A DNA stretch of 64,000 nt, taken from the NCBI GenBank assembly GCA_003342815.1, contig PTEX01000164.1:163748-227747 (forward strand). The letters are read 5' to 3'. A program made the position numbers and the translations under genes. The notes beneath the pieces are model-generated. The model was given only the letters and a program-made list of their open reading frames with translations. It was not told where the DNA came from and did no database searches. The stretch comes from Eudromia elegans. Lineage: Eukaryota; Chordata; Aves; Tinamiformes; Tinamidae. Shown in pieces: positions 1 to 13,200 of this stretch; the stretch's first letter is position 1; every line of letters starts with the position of its first letter.

Positions 1-141
1 CGCCGCCCGCCGGGCCCACTGCGGCACACGCTACCTCCGCCTACAAGATCTACGTGCACGACTCCGCGCCGTCCTGGACGCTCTCGCCCTTCCAGGAGTC
101 CAGCACCGCCACGCCCGAGGCCAGCACGACCCCCAAGACCC
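1..141 (+). CDS. NRG3: Neuregulin 3, exon 1 (3' part)
   Basis: NRG3 is a single-pass membrane growth factor whose EGF-like domain, once shed, activates ERBB4, mainly in the nervous system. This segment codes for the end of the Ser/Thr/Pro-rich extracellular region that precedes the EGF domain. Codons begin at position 3; positions 1-2 finish a codon started outside the window. The translation contains PTAAHATSAY, then HDSAPSWTLSPFQESS, then TPEASTTPKT. From memory of the family, human NRG3 has PTAAYATSSY, HDSTPSWTLSPFQ and a Thr/Ser-rich stretch ending SPK just before its exon 1 boundary. The reading frame ends with one base (C141) of a split codon, so the intron is phase 1. A CAT His codon across the junction would match the human His there; that is inference, since exon 2 is absent. 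Compared with human, a short KIYV-type insertion is present and the long serine run is missing. The start codon and transmembrane part lie upstream of the window. Confidence 0.92.
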
Positions 142-147
142 GTAAGT
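142..147 (+). other. NRG3: 5' splice donor of NRG3 intron 1
   Basis: The sequence ACCC|GTAAGT matches the vertebrate donor consensus at all six intronic positions. The open frame of the exon would continue past it as GC-rich low-complexity sequence with no resemblance to the EGF region, which supports splicing here. The position agrees with the known end of exon 1 in mammalian NRG3, judged from the recalled protein. Confidence 0.88.
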
Positions 148-1505
148 GGAGCGGGCCAGGGCGCGGGGGCTGCTGCGGGCCGGGGGTGCGCTGCGGGGGG
201 CGCGGTGGCCGCCGCCGTTTGGACAGCGCCGAAGTTGGTGCCGTGCGCGCTCTGCCGGAGCCGGGGCAGCTGCCCCGCTTGCTGGTGAGTGCTCGGGCGG
301 GAGGAACCCTTGGAGGGGCCCGGGCTTGCCGTGTGAGCGGAAGGCCGTCCCCCCGGGCGGGCTGCCTGAGGAGGGTGCCCCGCAGGTGCGGGGAGATGCA
401 CCCGCAGGAGGGCCAGGTGCTGGTCCCCAGCGCGGCCGTGCCGGGGAGCTGCGATTCGGCTGAGAGAGCAGTGCTCAGAAGCCCTGCGAGTGGGTTGTGC
501 CACGACTCGCTAATAGCGAGAGTTTTCTCTAGCCTCCCACACGGCTGCCTCTGTGGGAAAAGAGAACCTTCAAAGCAAGGAAGATGTCCCCTCCGTCCCG
601 GTGCTCGGCTGCTCCATGAGAAGGGAGCAGGTGGGTACACTGGGGACAGGCAGACCTGAGCCAGGCTCCCTGTTGTAGTACACCTCCCCTGAGCTCAGGC
701 CGGGCTTGCTCTAACTGACGGTGTTTGAAGCGGTGGAGGGGTTAGTTCCCTAGGCTGGTGATGGCTGGCTGCTGCTTCCCACCCTCCCAGCAACAACCCT
801 CAGGATTCTGATTGAATTTGAAAATTAGTTGGGATTGGGTGCATCAACTTTCTTCTTCTGATAACGGTTAACTAGGAAAACTCATCTGTGTCTGGAGAAC
901 TTCTGTACAATGCAATTTAGTAAAACAGTTAATTATCTTGTATTATAGCCCTGTGTGTTTTCTCGGCTGCCGTGTAGGAAATGAGGAGCTGTGTCCTCCA
1001 TTAACTCTTAGCGGCTTCTGCTAGGAGCATCATTTGGATTGAGTGCTACCACCTGAAATGCTTTTACAGCCCATGGCTCTGTTTGCATACTAATCCATCG
1101 CTCTTCAGCTAGAGGGTTTTGTTAGCTCATCATTTAAACTTTATTTTATTCATTTAATGTATTTTCTGCCCTGGGACAGACACTATATACAAACAGATCT
1201 TGTGAATTGACAAAATAGGAGGAGGAGCAGCAAATGGCTGTGAACGTGTGGGTGGGTGGGTGTGCAGGTAGCGGATGGCTGGGAAGGGTTATGTATAAAA
1301 CTGTCTCTAAAATAGAGCAGCAAACGAGGCAGTGCCTGGCATCCTCAGGGCTTGAGAAAGAGCCCTCCCTTCCAGGTGTGTCCAGGCTCTGTAGGTGCAA
1401 GCAAAGGGAGCTGGATGTTACCAGAAGGAAAATTTCTTGTGGGGTTAATCCTACCTCTATCACTTGATTTTTCATTTTGCATATGGAGCTGTACATGCTA
1501 TTTTT

Positions 1506-1519
1506 AAAAAAAAAAAAAA
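1506..1519. repeat. poly-A run, 14 nt
   Basis: Homopolymer of 14 A directly after five T. No retroposed body is recognisable upstream. Confidence 0.9.
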
Positions 1520-2316
1520 GATAGTGTAGTTTTTCAAATCATGGCTCTGTTCTTAAACCTTGTGTGAGCCAGAACCTTGTGTGGTGTTTCAAACTGCAGT
1601 GACTTGTGTTCATCTGAAATTCTGCCCGGCCGATGCCGATGGGATGCGTCGTTGTCTAAATGCCGCCTCGTGATCTCTTCCTTTGTCCCAGTTCTATCTT
1701 TGTGGCCACGTAATGAGAAATGCACTGCAATTTCTGCCCCTCCATGCTGTCTCCTTTCAAGGTAGAGATAGGAATAATACCTTGATTAATAAATAATAGT
1801 CAGCTGGCAGGACTGTCCTCTGTGCAAGACGTACAAAGGGAGAAAATAAACATCCTGAAATGGTAGCTGCACTTGCATAGTTTTAGAAGTAATGTTTGTT
1901 TTAGAGGGATGGGGGTTGTGGCAGCAGGGTGGTTCCCCTCATTAAATGCAGCTCATTTAGAGGATGAAATTCAAGGAGTGCAAATCCAGCAGAAATTGAC
2001 CCTGTTTGGGCACATTGATAGCAGAGATTATCATTAATGGAAGATTAAATAGATTATTTTGGAAAAAAAAAAAGATTTGAATTTATAGGGTATTCCACCC
2101 CCCCCCAAGCCTATAGCTGTACTTCCCTCATGCATATGATGGTCTCTGAGGATGCAGGTAAAATTCTCTGAGGCTGCAGTATCAACTGGAGGGGCGAAAA
2201 AGAAGAGGAAACGTGAATTTTTTTTCATGGATTGTTGACATGGTATGACTCTATAATCTGCATCTGCCACTTTGCTTTGATTTTGCTAAATAACATCTCT
2301 TATGAAGAAAGGTGTG

Positions 2317-2343
2317 TTTTTTTTTTTTTTTTTTTTTTTTTTT
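2317..2343. repeat. poly-T run, 27 nt
   Basis: Uninterrupted 27 T. It could be the antisense poly-A tail of a retroposed transcript whose body would extend rightward. The following ~240 bases are unusually GC-rich for the area and have open frames on both strands, but I recognise no parent gene. Confidence 0.9.
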
Positions 2344-2623
2344 CCTTCTTGGAAGAGTTTTAGCCTCGTTTTACAGGGTGAGCTGCATGTTCTTTCTGTG
2401 CCTATTCCTCCAGCTGCTACTGAAATGGGAGTCGGGGATCCCGCTGTACCGTGTGAATACGGATATGAGACGACAGAGCTGGAGCCCCAGCTCTCAGCCT
2501 TGGTGCACACCTTTTGTGATCCTTGGCTTGACAAGGTGCATATAGAGGCAGGGGTTAGAGATTATTTGACATTTCACAGCTTTTAAGGAAAAAAGAAGCT
2601 GGCTTCTATTGCTTCATCTTGCC

Positions 2624-2624
2624 T

Positions 2625-2655
<31 letters not shown>

Positions 2656-2659
2656 TTTT
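2624..2659. repeat. (TTTA)9 microsatellite
   Basis: Nine perfect tandem TTTA units. Confidence 0.95.
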
Positions 2660-3043
2660 CTCTTGTTAAAGTGTTGGCCTTAGTATGGAACACTGGAAAA
2701 TAGAAGGTAAATTATGAATTGTTACTTTAGAAAACTGCATGATTGCCCACTTGAAGTACATGTTGATAAAGCCTTTTCTGTGTGTGTTCATCCAAGGAGA
2801 TGTTGTGAAATCTCTCACTTTTTTGTGGGTGTGCATAATGATAATAATTCTTGGTTGTGTTTCACTCAAAGTCAAACTATCTGTTAGCTGTTTTGAAAGT
2901 TCTTGATGAAGATCCTTCAGCTTCTGACTAAGCAAAAGCCACTTACTCATCCCTTCTTTCGCTGTCATGTGTCTGCCTGTGTTTCCCATGAGCATACTCC
3001 AGCTATGTCATTTCAGCGTGAGCCTCTTCAGCCAATGTTCAAC

Positions 3044-3062
3044 TTTTTTTTTTTTTTTTTTT
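3044..3062. repeat. poly-T run, 19 nt
   Basis: Uninterrupted 19 T in AT-rich unique sequence. Confidence 0.9.
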
Positions 3063-6000
3063 GAAGGCAGTCTCTGATTTAAACAAATAGTCTAGCTTGT
3101 AGATTTAAGAATCAACCAACTAACTAAAACACCAGTGAGGTTTTACTTTCGTCAAACGATTGGTTTTGTTTCTAAAGTGTCATGCCTGGATTTTTTCCAA
3201 TATGTGTTTTCCATGTTGTTCTGGGTTCTTCAGTAATGTTGTCATCATCTTTAAATTGAGATATTGTACTTACAAGAATTCTTCTGTGAATTCAGCTTTG
3301 AAATAGCACTGTGGTTTTTCTTGTGTTCTGATGACCGCAGGCTAATGCAGAGAACTGAGGTCAGGCAGGCGGGGCTCAGCTAATGTATAGTAACCTGGGA
3401 AAGAGATGTTACAGAACTCTTAATCAATATATCTCGTGAAATCCAATTGAGAGCTTTTTTATGAGTCCAGACTGCAGCCTGAGTACATTTTGATTTCCTA
3501 CTAAAGGATTTTGAGATTTTTCTGGTCCAGTCGTTTATCCTAGTCACGTCTTTTATCTGTTTGTTATGCACAGCATGGGCTCAAGTTAATAAGCATCTGG
3601 CAAATGAACTGTTACCAGCACTGACATTTTGGTGAAAGCTGTTTGTTGTATTCTCTGCTGACTCAAATATCCTTCTAACGTTAAGGATGACACTCAGATG
3701 GAACTGCGGGGTTTTACCAACTGGTAGGTGTTGTGGGAGGTGCCAAACTCTAGTAAAACCAGACCTACTCTTTCCAGAGCTCAGAACTACTCTGCCAACA
3801 AATGATATATATCTGTGAACACGTCACGTTATTATCATGAGCTGTCATTGAAATCAAGGAGAGTGCACATGACTGTAAAGCTTGTGCCTTTAGTGTTGAC
3901 TAGGATTAATATGTCAGTTATTTATCAATTTTTATTGCATCAAAAGCTGCTGAAAAGAATTGGAGAAGAGCAGAAATGAACAACTAGGCGTTCTGGAAGC
4001 TTTTGCTTCTCTTTCTCATTCCCACTTGCTTTCTATTCAGATACCATGAGTCAACATACTCCAGACATGATCAGATTTGTATTTTCCATCCTAAACACTT
4101 GTCAACAGGAAGGCTACTGTCAAGATAAAAAGAATAAATACATAATTTTAGTCACATCACTGAAATGGAAGCAATTATAATATTATTTTTCATATTTCAT
4201 GGTTATATCTTCATCTGTTTCAATCAAGTTGGATGATACTGGATTTAATTTCATTTTTTGTTCATAGTCCTTTTTATTTTTTTCCTTAGGAGCTAGCACA
4301 GTTATCACTGTTGAAATTCTTAAGAAAGTGGACTGCTTTAATAGAAATCACACTCACAGGTGTATACATATTTGTCTCTGGGAGTATGTTTTCTATATTG
4401 AGAAGTATTTATTTTGGGGGTACCATGACCTAGGAGAGCTTTCACAGTTCAGGTATGATAGGAGGAAGGGGTATGGCTTAAACTAGTTCGTGCTGTCTTT
4501 TAAATGTGAAGAAAATCTTTGGGGGCTTTAAGAATACTCATTACTTTGATCTAGCCTATGGTCACTGGTAAAAGCAATGGCTTGCATTTCATTTGGCATA
4601 ATTATTTTTTTAGCATCTATACAGGGACATTAAGTGATGTATATATGTTGACAACAGAATAGCATTATTAAATTAAAGTATTGATTCATTGCAAAGTATT
4701 ATGCTAAAGTAATGTCCGTGGTTTGTCTAAACCCACAGCAAATGGAAATTAAAAATTAAAGCAGAAGGCCTGTCTCTATCTACAGTATTGTGCCTAGTGG
4801 TGCCGTACATTCATCATCTGAGTCATTGCTTTGAAACCTCCTGCAATGCCCGGTAAATATGAAGGATTGGTATGGATTTGGCTTTATCTTCAAATTCTGT
4901 AGCGTGTGTGGCTTTCAGGAAGTATCTAAAGCATACTGTTACTTTTTTTTTCCCCAATGTCTGGCTTGGTAATAGCACAGGAAATAGAGAAGAGTAAAAT
5001 TATGCAAGACTACTTGATCACAAAAATAAGTGAAGTTAAACCAGAAGCCTTTGTATGCTACAAACCCCAGCAATTTCCTCCTCCTTCCCAAAAATTCTTC
5101 TGAACTGTACTTGGGAAAAAAATTTATACTGCATCTTCACCATAAAAAATTCAGGCAGTTTGTGCTTATGTGCCTGATTTCAGGGAGGATCAGGACCTCC
5201 AAGGCGCAGGGACATTAGGACTAGTCTCTGCTGAGACTGCCTTGGTTATGCAACTTGTCTGTTTCTGAACTGTGTTGCAAGGACACTATGCTTAACGATA
5301 GACTTAGTTGATTATCTTTAGGAAGCTTCCTGGTACCTAATGGAAATGAAAGCCAAAATAACACACATCTCTTCACTTTGGAAATTTCCTTCATAGTCTG
5401 ACTATGTGGAAGGGATTCATGTTGCTATTAAATGCAAGAATGATTTTTGCATTACTAGAGTAGACAAAGTGCGGTTGGGAAATGAATCAAGATACTTCGT
5501 CTTTTGGATGTTATTTCTTGTGTTGATGGATTTAATTCTTGGAACAGTACGGCGAGGGTTATAAATACAATTCAATAAGAAGGCAGTTCTTCAGAGCAGA
5601 GCTGTGGCTTTATTTTCTCATTACACAAAACAATATTTACCAGCATGTCATCTGTCAATCCTCACCGGCCCTGCATACCTCCAGCCATTCCCCTGAGTCA
5701 AGTGCCTCTCCAGTGGAGGAAAGTAGCTTCCAGTAGCTTCAGACAGACTTGCAGGCAAGGGTCCTTCTGAGCAGAAAAAGAAAAGAGAAGGAGCATTCAG
5801 ATGAGTTCTTGGTAACAGGAAGAGGGCAGAAAAAAGAATAAATGCAAATAGGTGGCATGCATTTTTGGAACAGTTTTTGTGAAATAGGTATGTGGGTTCC
5901 CTTCGGTAGAATATACTCCAGAGGAGAAAAATGAATGAGGTACCCATGAGGAAGATTAAAATAGAAGCTGCATTTATATATTTGTTTCTGTTGAAAGGAA

Positions 6001-6336
6001 ACTGGAATTTATTTAATTGGATAACCTTTCCCAGGAAAAAAAAATCAGCTTATTGCTGGAGGTTTGAGTGTTTGCTTGTTTCTTAAACTTTAACAATAGG
6101 TGTTAGGCAGCCAAGGTTCGTTGCTCAAGTTAAATTTGCAAATACGGATAAGAAGTCTTTCTGTTCACAAGGAGCACAATACATTTCTCCTAATTTTCTT
6201 TGTGATATAGCATTGAAGTCTGAATGCTAACTGAAGGAGACAAAGCATTCAGCTTCAAAGATATTTCACCTTGTTTCATGTTTAGCAATTCTTTTTCTTT
6301 TTAATCCAGATTTCTTTTTTCCTCAGAATAATCTGA

Positions 6337-6366
6337 AATATATATATATATATATTTTTTTTTTTT
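6337..6366. repeat. (TA)n followed by T12
   Basis: A short TA dinucleotide array runs into a 12-base T run. Confidence 0.85.
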
Positions 6367-8562
6367 CAAGAATCAAACCTGTAGGGAAAAACTCAAATGG
6401 AATGGAAGTGGGTCACTGTCCAAACCTTGCTACAGTAGCTCTGAGAGGAAACATACCTGGGGAGAAAGACTAAGTGAAGCTTTGGACTTAAATGCATCAA
6501 GAAATTTCTGTCCTAGCCTCTGCAAAGTAAAACCAGGAGCTTGCAAAGCCTGTTCTTATTGCCCTGCCATTTGCTTTCTGGTTGTTCCGCCTGTTTTGTG
6601 GCTTTTCTTTTCAAACCTGCAGCAGTCTCTTAGTGAGTCCACATGATGTGCTGTCCTGGCCAGCCTGTGTTTTGCATTCTAAGACTCATGTGAAGATGTC
6701 ATTAGAGCCCTTGCGCACTGGCAGCGTGCTCAGTGTGCCTCGCCTGGAGAAAAAAGAGTGGATGTTTTAAGCTGTTTGAAGACGTTTTGTAGCTTTGTTA
6801 GCAAAGAGTAAAGAGAGAGTATCCTGGAATGCTCTGTGAGTTAAATAGCTTGCAGTCTTTGGTTTTTGTAATGAGATTACTGTATGGAGAAATTTTGCTA
6901 ATGTATAGGCACAATTTAAGATGTGTGTGTGAGATGCCTTTTCTCTTCTGTAGAAATATATATCTGCAGAGTCAGGATCAATTTATGTGGACAACTGTGT
7001 GATTGAATCTGTTAGTGGGTCTTAAATTGCAGTGCAGGTGCTTAAAAATGTACTTGGCTAAGTAAATGTACATCAGCTTTAAGGTGCTGCCTTTTAAAAG
7101 GTCTCAGCATTATTTAAATGTGCTAGTTAGAATTGAATTTTCATTTGCATATTTTCTTTTTTGTTTACTATTACTATGAAAGATTTACAACTATCCTGTT
7201 AATTCTTTTGCTGAAAATATATTCTGTAGTTAATTCTTTGTATTTTGAGGATTGTAGTTGCTTAGCTGTAGTCTGTTGAGGCATGATGGTCTTGGGTTTT
7301 TTGCATATCACTTTTAAATGATTTTATTGGATCGGAACTTTACATTTTTTGTATTGTTCAGGGAAATTATACTTCTGTTTTTGTATGTTGTTTTTTGTGT
7401 GTATTACTACTTCAGCTAGAGATATGCCAACATCGACTTTTTTTGTAGGCCATAGAAAAGATTTTCTAAAATAGCAGAGATAAGTCATATTTTGTAATTG
7501 AATTTTATTTTAGAATAATGCTTTTAAATTACTTTAGCATTTCTCTTTTCAGAACATCATTACTGTAAAGCTCAAGATTCTAGTTCAGTATGAACCGAGT
7601 CTTGATTGCTGTGTTTTACCAGATAGAGGGGCTATAGCACTGCCTAACAGCAAACCATTAAATTAGTATTAATAGCAAAGAGCTTCTTTTACAGATCTGA
7701 TGATTTTCATTGATGTCAGCATTTGTAAAGGAAGTGTTTGAGGTAAGATAGGTTTATTCTCTTGGAATGCCTTTGGTGGGCTGTTTTTATTGGTAGGACA
7801 AGGGTTATTTCTTTGTTGTCAGTCTAGCCTGCAATCGCTGCCTCTAATCAGAATCTTAACAAAAACAAACAATTTGCATCCAAAAATGACATGAACCTGC
7901 AAAATGATTCTACGCTGTGCAATACAAATGTTTTGCTTGGTTTTCCCATAGTAATGTGTGATAAAATAGCATTTCCAATAGTGTGCTTAGTGACTGACAG
8001 CTGCAAAATCTATCCAACTTTGTGTTGGATACTCACAAATGCTAAATACTAGAAAAGATGATGTTTCTTCTCCCCCTGTAAATTACAAGTGGTCAGAGGG
8101 ATATGATTAAAATAGTAATGAATTATTTCCTAAGTTTGGATTGGAAGTTTGGATACTTATTTCTGTCATCTTCTGAAGTACTGTGCTTTGTTATGCTTTT
8201 TAAGAATAGTGATATGTGGAGAGGAAATTACTTTATTTTTAAATATGTTGGTAAATCTCCAACAAGAGAGAACAAAAAACATGGTTTGAAGCTTTGGTTG
8301 AGACAAGCTGCACTGAAATGCTGGTTATTTTTCTACCATTTAGCAGTATCCAAGATGAAGATTGTGCACTGTCAGGGTACAGCAGGCAGTGAGTTCAGCA
8401 CCTTAGCTGAGGGGATTATTCTGATGAATGTCAGTGCTCTTGACTTAGGAGGGCAAAGGTACTTTTATAATTGTTTCATCAGTAGCTAAACCACATTAGG
8501 CTTTAGCCTGAAATCTGACCCAGCTTCATAAGGGGGATAATGTTAAAGCCCAGTCTCTCTCC

Positions 8563-8595
8563 TTTTTTTTTTTTTTTTTNTTTTTTTTTTTTTTT
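8563..8595. repeat. poly-T run of about 33 nt containing an N
   Basis: Seventeen T, one N at 8580, then fifteen T. The N is the only ambiguous base I noticed and falls exactly in a homopolymer, so the true length is uncertain. Confidence 0.9.
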
Positions 8596-10171
8596 ATTTA
8601 CTCCCCAGTTAAAAGGCAAAAATACTATATAGATGCATGCACCGGGACTTTTTAAGTTAAGCAGTCTGTTTTATCTTGCTTTTATTTTTAAATCTTTTTA
8701 TTTTATAATCTTAGGTAAATAGAAAGTTTCATATATTTAATCAGTCTAGCTCTTTATCTATAAAGCTGAATCTCTGTGAAATAAAGTCAACTGTAGTTAT
8801 TTTCCATCAATCAAAAATGATGTGAGAACTGATGCTGTAAACTAAAGCAATTTGTAAATCATAACATCTTTTAAGAGGTCAAATTACTCAATTTAAATAC
8901 CGTTTCTAAGTTTATAATGTATTTTAAAATATACCGATTATCAGAAAGCAATGTAGAAATGCTGCAATCATTTATTAATCTGGGATTATGTACTTAGGTT
9001 TTGTAGTGCATGTAGGGTCACTTTCCACCATGGTGGTTGTGATAGGAGGTTACTCCTTTGACTCAACTAATTACCTTCTCGCTGAGAAGATGGGTTAATG
9101 GTGATGATAAAAAGAGCAAAGAAATGCATCATTCACAAGAAACCTTTAGCATCGTAAGATCTATGGGCTGAGCAGTGAGCTCTGCTTTGGGAAGATGGAT
9201 GAGTGCCACATGGTGCCTTCTGCCCCTCGCCTGTGGTGGTGGCATGAGCTGCGTGACTCCAGGGTCCAGCACGAGTTCTTCAGCACAGCTCAGCCTGATT
9301 TGGGAAGATGCAGCCTTCAACTTCACCTGTTGGATTTTCCCTGCAAAAGCATACAGAGGAAGAAATATTCCTAGCACCTTCTAATGTCTGCAGAGGTTTG
9401 CTTAGTCCTAAATGAAAAACAACAAAGGTAATTTGATTCTTTAAATTGGTTTAGGAAATATCTGCTGCAGTAGGAAATTTTTAAAAGTTTCACTTCTTGG
9501 ATGACATTTAATCTGTATGTATATAAAGCGAAATTTAGGGAGTTTTAAGGTTTAAGGGAGGGAAGAGAAGAAAGAAAGCCTGGCTGATATTTTGCAGTGT
9601 TTCTTTTATAAGAGTTTGAAGAAGCTATTTGCCTCTGCTGGGTTTCAGTGATTTGATACGCCACGAAGGCTATCGATAGGCCTTGGGTTTATGTGGATTT
9701 GATAAGCTGTCACCCTCATAGATGTGAGGGCTTTGTAGCCAGCTGCAGTTTCCCTGCTAAAAGGTGCGTCTATAAACGTGAGCAAACACAGTTTGAGGGG
9801 CCAGTAAGTGCAGACTTCTCCTCCCTGGCTTGTTTACATGCCTAACTTGGAATCATGAGCAGGCATGTTTTCAGTGTTGATGAAAATTAAAATACAATTT
9901 ACCCCAATTCTAACAATGGTGCGGGCTGGTGAGTGATTGTATGTATAGAAAATGAAGGGGTTTGGAGAAGTCAAGCTACCAGTGCCTACCATATAGTGAT
10001 AGCTGTGTGAAGAGCCCTACATGAGGATGAAGCACTCCAGGTCACTAGAACAATACTCGTTCTCATGGAGCGGCGTGCTGTGAGGATTTTGTCAGTTTAA
10101 AACAGTGGGGATTTATGAGGGAGCTTATTTTTTTAATGACAATCCCATAAAGAAGATAGTGTAAGATTATA

Positions 10172-10208
10172 TCTAATTAATTAAACATATTTGAATTATT
10201 TAATTAGA
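10172..10208. repeat. Inverted repeat with TAATTA cores
   Basis: TCTAATTAA at 10172-10180 is the exact reverse complement of TTAATTAGA at 10200-10208, with a 19-base AT-rich spacer. TAATTA is the core recognised by many homeodomain proteins, so the pair could be a binding cluster. In AT-rich DNA it may also be chance. Confidence 0.5.
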
Positions 10209-13200
10209 GATTATTTTTTCAACCATTTTTTAGCATTCTAGTGCTCTCAGGTTTTTTTATGGATTTTAATCCTGTTTACTATTGTGGTCTGTATGACAGC
10301 AAGGAATTTTGTCTTTTTTTTCCTTAATAAATAAACCCAGTTTATTTGTGTAATGGTTTATCTTAAATGAGGTCTTCAGTAGTTGAGTAAACAATGAATA
10401 AAGGTGGTAAAGATATTTGGACGACATTGTCTTTAAAGAGAGAAAGACTGTGTTGAAGAGGCTGCTCTATATATGATCTGATTTGGTAAAAAATATATTC
10501 AGGAACATGGAATTAGTTAGGCAATTAGAAGGCATAAATACATTGATTAGGAGGATATTAGTTTTAATATATATGATAGGCAACTTCAGGAGTAATTATC
10601 AAAAATAGATTGTATTTGCACAGTATCTGCCCGATATTGTAGACATGCCTTTCATTTCTTTGTCAGTTCCTTTGTGTCAAGATTTCGTACACTACAGGAA
10701 AAGTAATCTTTCCTGCTACTTACTGAAAAAGCATACGTCTTAGTGAATGGGTACAGTTTGTGTGCAGACAGTGCTTAAGCTTGAATAAACTTTTATATTG
10801 GACTGCAGTATTTGCAGCTTTGTCCTTTGCTGTTACAACTGAATGAAGTTCTCTTGCTTTGATGGAAATTTTCCCACTTATATCAGAAAAGAGGTGACTT
10901 TGACACTGAGAGTACAGTGCTGTTATAGAAGACAACTACTACTACTGAATACTTCATTTTCACAGCCTTTACTCTCTTAGTAGCCTGCAATATGTTCCCT
11001 AAAGTTGTTCCAACATCAGTGTCCTTAGCTGACTCTAGGTTACTGGTTGCTGGAAATTGGGAGGTCTGGAACAGCTGCCCCTTCCTGACCTCAAATATGT
11101 TTATTTCTGAAATAAACATATGAGGAAGTATATTAGGATAGACAGATGAGAGGTGAAAGATATGTTAAAATGAACATTCAAAAATGCAAGGAAATCTGGT
11201 TTGTAAATCTGACTTTAAATCTCCGAAAGTAACTCGTAATGTGACTATGGCTGATTTTGTCTCTTAGACCTTAGTATTAAAAAAGAAATGATAAAAGCTT
11301 TTTTTGGGGGGGGATGATTTAAAAATGTATCTGCAAGTATGGTCAAGATATGTCTTGAATGTACATCAGTGAATAATACACCCCAACAAGTTCCTTCTTC
11401 TAGTTATTAATTCTTTCACTTTTATCCTGCAAGGAGTTGAATCAGGTTTGAATTTGGGGGACTCATTATGCCAGCAATTGCTCTATGACAATCCTATTTA
11501 AATCTGTTTAATCTGAAGTCTGTAGTAAATTGCCTCTGGGAATTTTAACGACTGTTATGTTTTAGCTTGCTTCCTTGTTATATTTTACAGCTGGGTGTTA
11601 TTGTTGTCATCATCAAAAGAAAGCAGCACATTCAGTATGGTGTTGTCTTCCACACATAAAGTTAAAATGTTCCTTGAGTAGGGGGATCCTTAGCCTAATC
11701 CAAAGCCAATGAAATAAGTAAGAATAAGTGGGTTTCAGCGAACATTTAAAATAAACGATTAGGACGGAATGACTTGTTTACCCTAATCTGTTGTGCTGCT
11801 TTTCTGTTCTGAAATATCTGTTCTAATAATAAATGTCATCGTCATCAGGAAGGAGATGGGACGGGTGTTGAGACAAGGTTTGTAGGGAGAGGAATTCTCA
11901 TTGAGCAACTGAAATATCTGACAAAAACTGAAAAGAGCTTTTCTTGTAGCTGTCCCTTTGTTACTAGGTGAGGTACTGATTTAAATTCTCATCTTTACTG
12001 TCTTGCACTAATAGTAGCATTCCAACATGCATTTTTAGATGTCTTTTTAATTAACAAAACCAATACTGCTAGGCATTGTCCTTATTTCTTTATTTATAGT
12101 AGCTTTGACCATATCAGAGGAGACGTTTCACAAGCAGATAAGACTGTTTAGTGTATTTAATTTCTGTATATTCAGATTGGCTTAGCAGTTTGGAAAAAGT
12201 GTCATTACTTATTACTGAAAGTTTCTTTAAAAAAGAAGTTTTTGAGATGAGCTGCTGAAATAAGGTAAAATTTTGTAAGTTGAAACAGTGATGTTGAGAG
12301 TCTGGACAGCAGCTGTGCTGATCCTTACTGGAGATTAAAGGACCTTCTCAATGACTGTTTTGACCTAGTAGTTTATTTAACATGGAGGTGGTTTGGGGTC
12401 TTTGGTGGGGAGGAAAGCTAATGTATTAGTCACTTTTCATCTTTGCAAGCCTGGACTCATCTCACATCTGTTTGTAACTGTTGTTCAAGAAGTTTGCTGG
12501 CTAGAGTTTCCTCTGCAGTGCTCTGCGCTCTAAAGAAGGAAACAAGACTGTGCCGTTTGTAGCTTTGTATTGGAACAGTTCTGTGTGAACTGAGCTACCA
12601 GACGTTTCAAGGTTATTGCTTAATAGGAGTTTCCATTAAAAAAAGAGAGGGATTTCAGGCTCTTTATTAACTAGAGGAAAAAAAAAAATCTCAATAATGG
12701 ATCACATTACAGTTTGGGGATTTTAACATAAAATCAGGGTATGAGCAAAGGAAATTTTGCTTCTGCAAATAGTTTAAATGAGCTGTAGTTTTGGGCCTAA
12801 TGTTGTAGTAACCATAGAATCTTACAGATTCTGCTATGTGCTTTTTTCCAAACTGTAGACTGTGATAACTGTATGGAAATTGCAGTGGTGGCTTCCCCTT
12901 CTAGTTAGGTATACGTAGCGTGTATTCCTGTGCAAAATGTTGTTTGGAGTGTGCATACACGGAACGCCCCAACAGAAGCAGTCTCTCCTTTTTTATGTAT
13001 GCTTTGCCACTTAGGGTCAACTGCTGCGGAGCAAGGTGCTGGGAACGCTGTTTCCAGTGTTCTGCTCAGATTCTCCTACTGATGCTCTTCAGTTGAGTAT
13101 TTCCAGAAATACCAAAGGACAATACAGGTAGGAGCAGAGGTCTTTTTCTCAGAGAGAACCGGAAAGATGGGGTTAGAAACTCAAGTGATTGTAAAAGCCA

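Larger units (their letters stand above)
1..470. promoter_or_regulatory. CpG island over NRG3 exon 1 and start of intron 1
   Basis: The first ~470 bases are strongly GC-rich with frequent CpG, then composition falls to the AT-rich level of the intron after about 700. This is the downstream shoulder of a promoter-associated CpG island; the transcription start itself is expected upstream of the window. Several long overlapping frames on both strands here (50-640 minus, 54-659 plus, 146-463 plus) are a by-product of the GC content, except for the exon frame before the donor. Confidence 0.75.

Noticed and set aside
50..659. Three long overlapping ORFs (50-640 minus, 54-659 plus, 146-463 plus)
   Set aside because: They arise from the GC-rich CpG island. 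Only the part of the + frame before the GTAAGT donor at 142 matches NRG3; the rest runs through the intron and is low-complexity.
2317..2590. Possible antisense processed pseudogene next to the T27 run
   Set aside because: The T run and GC-richer neighbour suggested a retrocopy, but no poly-A signal, target-site duplication or parent gene could be recognised.
8103..8489. 128-codon + strand ORF
   Set aside because: Chance frame in AT-rich DNA, with no domain and no supporting splice sites.
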